Source: Clostridium sp. UBA6758 (lineage in GTDB: Bacteria > Bacillota > Clostridia > Clostridiales > Clostridiaceae). Taken from it: a DNA stretch of 8,134 nt. The stretch is taken from NCBI GenBank assembly GCA_002453475.1, contig DKGY01000053.1, positions 73,975-82,108 of the forward strand, given 5' to 3'. The notes beneath the pieces were generated by a model. It ran no database searches and had not been told where the DNA came from. It saw nothing but the letters and a program-made list of their open reading frames with translations. Below are positions 6,015 to 8,134 of the stretch, piece after piece (position 1 is the stretch's first letter; every line of letters starts with the position of its first letter). Made by a program: the position numbers and the translations under genes.

Positions 6015-6144
6015 ATTAAAAATAAAATAAATTTAAAAAATAATAATAAAATAATAAGTTTACACTATTTTAATATATTGATTGATACGATAAATAAAAC
6101 ACTAGATATTAAATATAAGCTAAATGTATAAGGAGGTCGAAAGT
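6015..6144 (+). promoter_or_regulatory. Leader of MCP2: possible flagellar-type -10 element and strong RBS
   Basis: AAGGAGGT (6130-6137), seven bases before ATG6145, sets the start. GATACGATAA (6084-6093) resembles the sigma-28 -10 box (GCCGATAA) and the GATTCGATTA element upstream of MCP1 (4024-4033). No TAAA lies at the expected distance. TTTACA (6059-6064) is a fair sigma-A -35 box, but its -10 partner is poor. The promoter call is therefore tentative, while the RBS is clear. Confidence 0.4.
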
Positions 6145-6204
6145 ATGAAAATTAAGGATATGAAAGTTAAAGGTGTGAAAATTAAAAGTATTAAAGTAAA
6201 GATG
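6145..6204 (+). repeat. Four tandem 15-bp units at the 5' end of MCP2
   Basis: The first 20 codons form four five-codon units: [20 protein letters not shown]. They follow the rule hydrophobic-Lys-hydrophobic-Lys-x, and the DNA of each unit is recognisably related (RTK-AAA-RTT-AAR-like). The units place eight Lys residues on the cytoplasmic side of TM1, consistent with the positive-inside rule. The first three units begin with ATG, ATG and GTG, so internal starts are possible, but only the first has the RBS at the correct distance. Confidence 0.75.
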
Positions 6205-8134
6205 ATAGTATTACTTATGCCTATAATCATAGTAGCTATGCTTGTACTAGGTTATATGAGTTATTCAAGTGCAGAAAAGATAATAAGTAGTCAGCTTGAA
6301 ATAAATATGAATGGTAAATTAAATGAGAAATCACAGGAAATCGAAAAAAGTCTTGAAAGGCATCAAAAAATATCTGAAAGTTTGGCTAAAGTGGTTGAGA
6401 ATTCTGTATCATCTCTAACTAAGGAAAATTATAAAGGTATATTAGAAAGTTTAATTGAGACAAATGATGAAACCTTTGGAGCTGGGGTTTGGTTTGAACC
6501 GTTTAAATATAGCAAAGACATGGAGTTGTTTGGGCCGTATGCTTATAAGTTGAACGGTAAAGCCACTTATTCAGATGAATACAGCAAGACAGACTATAAA
6601 TCAGGTGATTGGTATAAAACAGGAAAAGATACAGATAAAAGTGTTGAATGGTCATCACCTTATTATGATGATGTAGCAAAAGTTTCTATGATAACAACTA
6701 CATGTCCAATTTATGATTCAAATAATAACTTTATTGGAGTCACTACAGCGGATATAGATTTATCTACTTTACAAAATGGTGTTAAAAATATGAAAGTAGG
6801 TAATGAAGGAAGGGCATTTTTAGTAAATAAAAATGGATTATATATTGCGGATGAAGATGAATCCAAAATAATGAATACTAACATAAAGGATGATAAAAAT
6901 TCTACACTAGCAGCCGTGGGTGAAAAAATGTTATCTGAAAAGAATGGGCAGGGAACATTTACGGATGATCAAGGTATTCAAAAAGTATATTATAGGACCA
7001 TAGAAGACACAGAGTGGATTATTGCTGTATGTATTCCACAAGAAGAAGTTCATCTTCAAATTAATTCACTTAGAAATAAAATAGGTATTATAATAATAGT
7101 TTCAATTGCAATAGTAGTATTATTTATTTTATTTTTTGCAAGTTATATAGGAAAGAATATTAAAAAGGTAAATACTTTTGCTATGAAGATAGCAAATGGA
7201 GATTTAACAGAAAAACTAGAATTAAAAAGTAATGATGAACTTGGTGAAATGAGTACACATTTAAATAAAATGACAGAAAACATCCATTCTATTGTAAAAG
7301 TTATAATGGAAAATTCGGAAAATATAAGTGCATCTGCGGAAGAACTTTCAGCAACGGTCGAGGAATTAGCCGCTAAAACTGTAAATGTTAATGAGGCTGT
7401 AAATACTATTGCAGGGGGCATGCAAGAATCCAGTGCTGCTACAGAGGAGATAACTGCATCCATTGAAGAGGTAGATTCAAGTGTAAGTATACTATCTTCA
7501 AAAGCTATTGAAGGAAGTAATAATGCAAATGATTCTAAAGAAAAAGCAAGGAAAGTAAAGGATAATAGTAAAGAAGTTAAAAAGATAGCAAAAGAGTTAT
7601 ATATTCAAAAGGAAGCTAATATGAAGAAAGTTATAGAAGAAAGTTATGTAATAGATAGCATTAGAGTGATGGCAGATACCATATCATCTATATCTGCTCA
7701 AACTAACTTACTAGCTTTAAATGCGGCTATTGAAGCTGCAAGGGCAGGAGAACAAGGTCGTGGTTTTGCAGTAGTTGCAGAAGAAGTAAGAAAACTTGCA
7801 GAACAATCTTCGGGTGCTGTAGTAGAGATACAAAAAACTATAGAATCAGTGAAAGAAATATTTAATAAAAGTATAGAAACAGGCAATGATATATTAAAAT
7901 TCATTGATATAGATATAATGAAAACTTATGACGAATACGAAGAAACAGGTAATCAATATCATGTTGATTCTGATTTTGTAAGCAATATGTCAGAAGAAAT
8001 AGCTGCTATGTCACAAGAAATTACAGCGACAGTGGGAGAAGTAAGTGATGCGATTCAAAACATGGCTCAATCTGCTCAAGAGTCTAGTGAGAAAACAGAA
8101 ACAATAAAAGAAAACATGGATGAAACTACTAAGG
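6145..8134 (+). CDS. Methyl-accepting chemotaxis protein, dCache sensor type (MCP2), 3' end cut by the window
   Basis: The frame is open from ATG6145 to the window edge, giving 663 complete codons. A Lys-rich tail (1-19) precedes TM1 (about 20-40). The extracytoplasmic region (about 41-312) looks like a double Cache domain. Its membrane-distal part carries W116-F-E-P, D155-W-Y157, E168-W-S-S-P-Y-Y-D-D176 and A202-D-I-D-L206. A second sub-domain starts near [10 protein letters not shown] (about 222-231) and ends with [10 protein letters not shown]2 is about 313-335, followed by HAMP with an N-D-E-L-G turn and the signalling coiled coil. The CheA/CheW tip is complete (about I516-S555, [16 protein letters not shown] and G-E-Q-G-R-G-F). 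By alignment to MCP1 only about 28 residues are missing, so the full length should be near 690. Cache domains often bind amino acids or organic acids, but the ligand here is not determined. Compared with the amino-acid-binding dCache motif, the Arg before W-Y is Gly154. Confidence 0.95.
   Translation, partial: MKIKDMKVKGVKIKSIKVKMIVLLMPIIIVAMLVLGYMSYSSAEKIISSQLEINMNGKLNEKSQEIEKSLERHQKISESLAKVVENSVSSLTKENYKGILESLIETNDETFGAGVWFEPFKYSKDMELFGPYAYKLNGKATYSDEYSKTDYKSGDWYKTGKDTDKSVEWSSPYYDDVAKVSMITTTCPIYDSNNNFIGVTTADIDLSTLQNGVKNMKVGNEGRAFLVNKNGLYIADEDESKIMNTNIKDDKNSTLAAVGEKMLSEKNGQGTFTDDQGIQKVYYRTIEDTEWIIAVCIPQEEVHLQINSLRNKIGIIIIVSIAIVVLFILFFASYIGKNIKKVNTFAMKIANGDLTEKLELKSNDELGEMSTHLNKMTENIHSIVKVIMENSENISASAEELSATVEELAAKTVNVNEAVNTIAGGMQESSAATEEITASIEEVDSSVSILSSKAIEGSNNANDSKEKARKVKDNSKEVKKIAKELYIQKEANMKKVIEESYVIDSIRVMADTISSISAQTNLLALNAAIEAARAGEQGRGFAVVAEEVRKLAEQSSGAVVEIQKTIESVKEIFNKSIETGNDILKFIDIDIMKTYDEYEETGNQYHVDSDFVSNMSEEIAAMSQEITATVGEVSDAIQNMAQSAQESSEKTETIKENMDETTK

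Overview
The window is strongly AT-rich, with AT-biased codons, purine-rich Shine-Dalgarno sites (AAGGAGG, AGGAGGTGAT) and two large chemoreceptors that carry a Gram-positive-type signalling module. This points to a low-GC Firmicute, most likely a motile Clostridium or close relative. The assignment is inferred from composition and protein style, not from a database match.

Left part (1-2368): the C-terminal part of a small multi-pass membrane protein that resembles the end of the YhhN/lysoplasmalogenase family (15-419). After a 150-base leader comes a 391-residue metal-dependent amidohydrolase (571-1746). Downstream lies a cluster of inverted and direct repeats ending in a long hairpin (1817-1860). 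On the minus strand, facing this hairpin, is a very short gene (1910-2032) for a 40-residue protein made almost only of Asn and Lys. It has a perfect 10-base Shine-Dalgarno site and an internal 18-bp tandem repeat. In the + direction the same DNA reads as a spurious hydrophobic Val/Ile/Phe frame.

Middle (2369-3748): an APC-superfamily amino acid permease of the LAT/SteT type. It is preceded by a good RBS and a near-perfect dyad, and followed by a textbook intrinsic terminator. The amidohydrolase and permease may belong to one amino acid or amide utilisation theme, but they are separate transcription units and the link is only positional.

Right part (3749-8134): two methyl-accepting chemotaxis proteins in tandem, each with its own leader. 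MCP1 (4121-5839) has a four-helix-bundle type sensor. MCP2 (6145 to the window edge, cut) has a double-Cache type sensor. Their signalling halves are closely related, with one stretch nearly identical at DNA level, so this looks like a duplication with different input domains. MCP1 ends at a strong terminator (5972-6014), so MCP2 is probably transcribed separately. A 12-codon upstream ORF ends one base before MCP1 and may couple its translation. MCP2 starts with four copies of a 15-bp repeat that encode a Lys-rich cytoplasmic tail.

No CRISPR array, tRNA, rRNA, transposase or recognisable riboswitch class was found. The least explained item is the Asn/Lys-rich micro-protein with its flanking hairpin.
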